A stretch of 35,381 bases of DNA. It comes from Bacteroidales bacterium (GTDB lineage Bacteria; Bacteroidota; Bacteroidia; Bacteroidales; ML635J-15). Shown here one piece after another: positions 35,301 to 35,381 of the stretch. The notes under the pieces were generated by a model that saw nothing but the letters and a program-made list of their open reading frames with translations, was not told the DNA's origin and did not search any database. The stretch covers positions 1 through 35,381 of the forward strand of contig JAQUBO010000017.1 of NCBI GenBank assembly GCA_028686735.1, read 5' to 3'. Position numbers and translations under genes: made by a program. Each line of letters begins with the position of its first letter. The stretch's first letter is position 1.

Positions 35301-35381
35301 TGCACCTTTAAATTCTTTTAGAATAGGCGACAATTCAGTAATTCTAATTTCCGAATTAGCAAATGTTGTAGTAAGATTAGA
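29388..35381 (-). CDS. giant T9SS-secreted protein: Ig-like repeats, RCC1 propeller, type A sorting domain (5' end beyond window)
   Basis: The minus strand stays open to the window edge, giving 1997 residues or more; the N-terminus is missing. In protein order, the first ~500 residues are a beta-rich part with FVWQGINSNWHDLNNWKVDG. Next is a PKD-like domain (about 33650-33880), then about ten tandem Ig-like repeats of ~80 residues (about 31150-33620) with the pattern ICxGexxxFtASGaxxYeFfVnG...LtDgqxitv.G...C. One further Ig-like domain is split by a seven-blade RCC1 propeller (about 29915-30963; blades GxNxxGQLG). A last Ig-like segment and the T9SS type A sorting domain (FPNPNKGSFELIL to the C-terminus, about 29391-29640) follow. 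It is a surface or secreted adhesin-like protein; ligand unknown. Confidence 0.9.
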   Translation of the reverse strand, partial: SNLTTTFANSEIRITELSPILKEFKGADITYNDIIIESDYAKMWGNNILNRLELYPGNTLILQEGVNLQVDSLDAVASCEFPISLISTEFNNPAVLKKSGYDTLSISNFYLKNVQADTVGGKLFEANQTMRSGNVDAWVFNDTIAGKTFVWQGINSNWHDLNNWKVDGLPAICLPTINDTVVIDPIIFSTAPSDIIQIDKNAYCHSFTATGLTKLLKIVMSQNLNISEALILCDSVQARYSVIPDIEESAGYEYGFFIIPDSTVFTMSPFGADIGVSVFVNASYITDTITLTTDLQIDTVASLNVMSGCLLAQNKTISCGNLLTSTNADKIINIEKSTINIIRNLEFQNPSVLTFSADSSAVTFHGNETGFSFLSGNGQTFYDVSIFGNTEEGGSDEIVFILGSNNYNILSVFDGTRLFAEAGETQLVDSALIVKGTCQNYVSISSSQDGVRAFFDSNGTITDSVTCVNIIDAENLAGAVAMLSVDEGNNAGWIFNSTPAADPDFAMSYPACISTNLTFVNQSVSMWGGTTNLVYEWMIENNYTTDIVDMSHIFDLQGEYTISLKATDTITGCFDIFENDLVIEKQTVFVNSSVPSLTICEGNNVTLTASSDLATEFEFYLNNVWVDLGNPTETQYPTDSIQSGDIIRVDAIYNGCVESSNDLTFTVNNSPIAVLNCSDADTTICAGESISFSATALDSFNYEFFLNGNSLGSFSADSVYTSDALSDQDTITARALSQAGCIAWLPYEYIVTVLPNPVVNLTSLPNPPTICEGEQITFNASGAELYGFIVNGVGQTDTITQNFYQSAILTDNDIITCFGINLNGCSSLSNSIDLTVNQSPNPSITSNDADGNICVGDEVTFTGAGAEEYLFYIDGTPQGVFEFSETFITNTLSHNQTITLEGRIGTCTEMAPTSLTFNVYPVIELSSNVTSICLGDNITFTATGDTIYQFLVDGVPVTSLEANNVFNTTTLTDGQSVSVIGTSGACLPQDIFITVNPLPIANITCSESDTTICLGDEISFTASGSYHYEFFVDGISQGASSVFSNFSSDLFTDGQELTALATSEFGCIASALDTFNVTVYDYPNVSLTALVTDPQICEGESLSFTASGADEYQFTVSGFPTGSYSTTTEYTTTDLNNNQTVAVFGRTHGCVSIAPETFTYTVFSLPNSSLTPITPISVCELDEISIQASGAVEYEFFVNSVSQGAHSEVDVFSSTTLTDGDYITVVGYQNICSNPSLDTVFVNVNQVPVPVFTSNVSVDGICYGDTAEFFVSGAMSWQFYLDGVEYGEMTTENMIQIPWLEENQSIEVVGYNNACFASADTIMTPVINYVNALITVNPEQNILCDGESVTLTATGGDLYEFFVNNISEGGPLAVNTLILSSVSDNIFVSVEVTDNSSGCKAKTGNFALDVLEIPQISANPDTQFCQYDSVMLSSDYSMNNQWYFNGVEISGAVENAYAAYQAGDYSVYYTNGIDGGVFSCGANSFGQLGVVNNAQSLVSVQTQIEDEIVSVSAGEEFAVGLSEDGTIYAWGNNAWGNIGNGTYSPVYTPVMLQSIADVKQVAAGSNHVIAIANDNTLISWGRNSYGQLGYGSYASSNFPMAISSIGDIEAVATGKNHSLALTADGHVYAWGANDFGQLGTGDFVEQNQPVLINSIDNVIMIAAGTDFSLAVRNDGTVWTWGCNDNGQLGHNSINASNTPVKVNNLHKIVMVAGGNNHSLALNERGEVFAWGANNEGQLGIESISQSLVFKKVNIAGVKKIEAGSFNSFVIKNDGSVWSWGLNNFGQLGDQSITNRTVPTNATQFMGMTDITAGKNFVCLVREESKSCSSDVVSLIMDSVPEVTISRSGMTLSTIQGQFYQWYFNSSPLSNSNNQTINISAEGEYKVEVIFENGCSAMSEIYSFYLDIEEWFVEQNAVVFPNPNKGSFELILNMPESAIGKIDSWTLITVSGAIIALDDNFRASDTQRLVFDNIAPGAYYLRIQSSVGVLNMKVFITQ

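Noticed and set aside
35331-35333. TTG as start of the giant T9SS protein
   Set aside because: The frame is open to the window edge with no signal peptide at this point, and the N-terminal export signal must lie outside the window.

Overview
The window comes from an AT-rich member of the phylum Bacteroidota. The evidence is two secreted proteins with type IX secretion (T9SS) C-terminal sorting domains, promoters of the TTTG / TAnnTTTG type, an atpD-atpC pair with a very short epsilon subunit, a zinc-free (type B) ribosomal protein L31, a GlmU-family nucleotidyltransferase of the kind found in this phylum, and a ribosomal protein S16 with a long acidic tail. It looks like an environmental member of class Bacteroidia. 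Nothing seen fixes the genus.

Layout. (1) 1-986, minus: the start of a Na/phosphate cotransporter, cut by the window edge. (2) 1136-5487, plus: a tight three-gene operon of RND/MMPL exporter, extended SDR epimerase/dehydratase and polyprenyl diphosphate synthase. (3) 5646-7396: atpD-atpC. (4) 7466-9931: a TonB-dependent-receptor-like outer-membrane protein. (5) 10033-14206: rpmE (type B), a GlmU-family enzyme and the protease Lon. (6) 14207-17350: a repeat-rich section in which the folate genes pabB-pabC sit between two inverted copies of a small non-autonomous transposon-like element (MITE), with a decayed third copy beyond. (7) 17351-21313, minus: an ECF sigma factor, a putative dual-membrane-spanning anti-sigma factor and a T9SS-exported PKD protein, forming a likely envelope-to-transcription signalling operon. 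(8) 21422-22735, minus: rpsP-rimM. (9) 23041-24231: kbl with a clear terminator. (10) 24232-25745: a graveyard of transposase relics (IS1595/ISXO2 type twice, IS200-like Y1 once) and REP-like hairpins. (11) 25746-29356: an arsenic resistance operon, arsE-arsR-arsF-arsG-arsP-like permease-arsC, resembling the arsEFG systems for aromatic arsenicals. (12) 29388 to the right edge, minus: a giant T9SS cargo protein with about ten Ig-like repeats and a seven-blade RCC1 propeller.

How the parts connect. ArsC reduces arsenate using thioredoxin, the ArsE/ArsF thiol proteins probably reduce arsenicals, and ArsG and the ArsP-like permease export them under ArsR control. The sigma operon probably couples an outer-membrane or surface event to transcription. 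The most original sequence observation is the MITE family: two copies carry exact 4-bp target duplications, and a paralogous repeat near 24.57 kb preserves an unfilled version of one insertion site.
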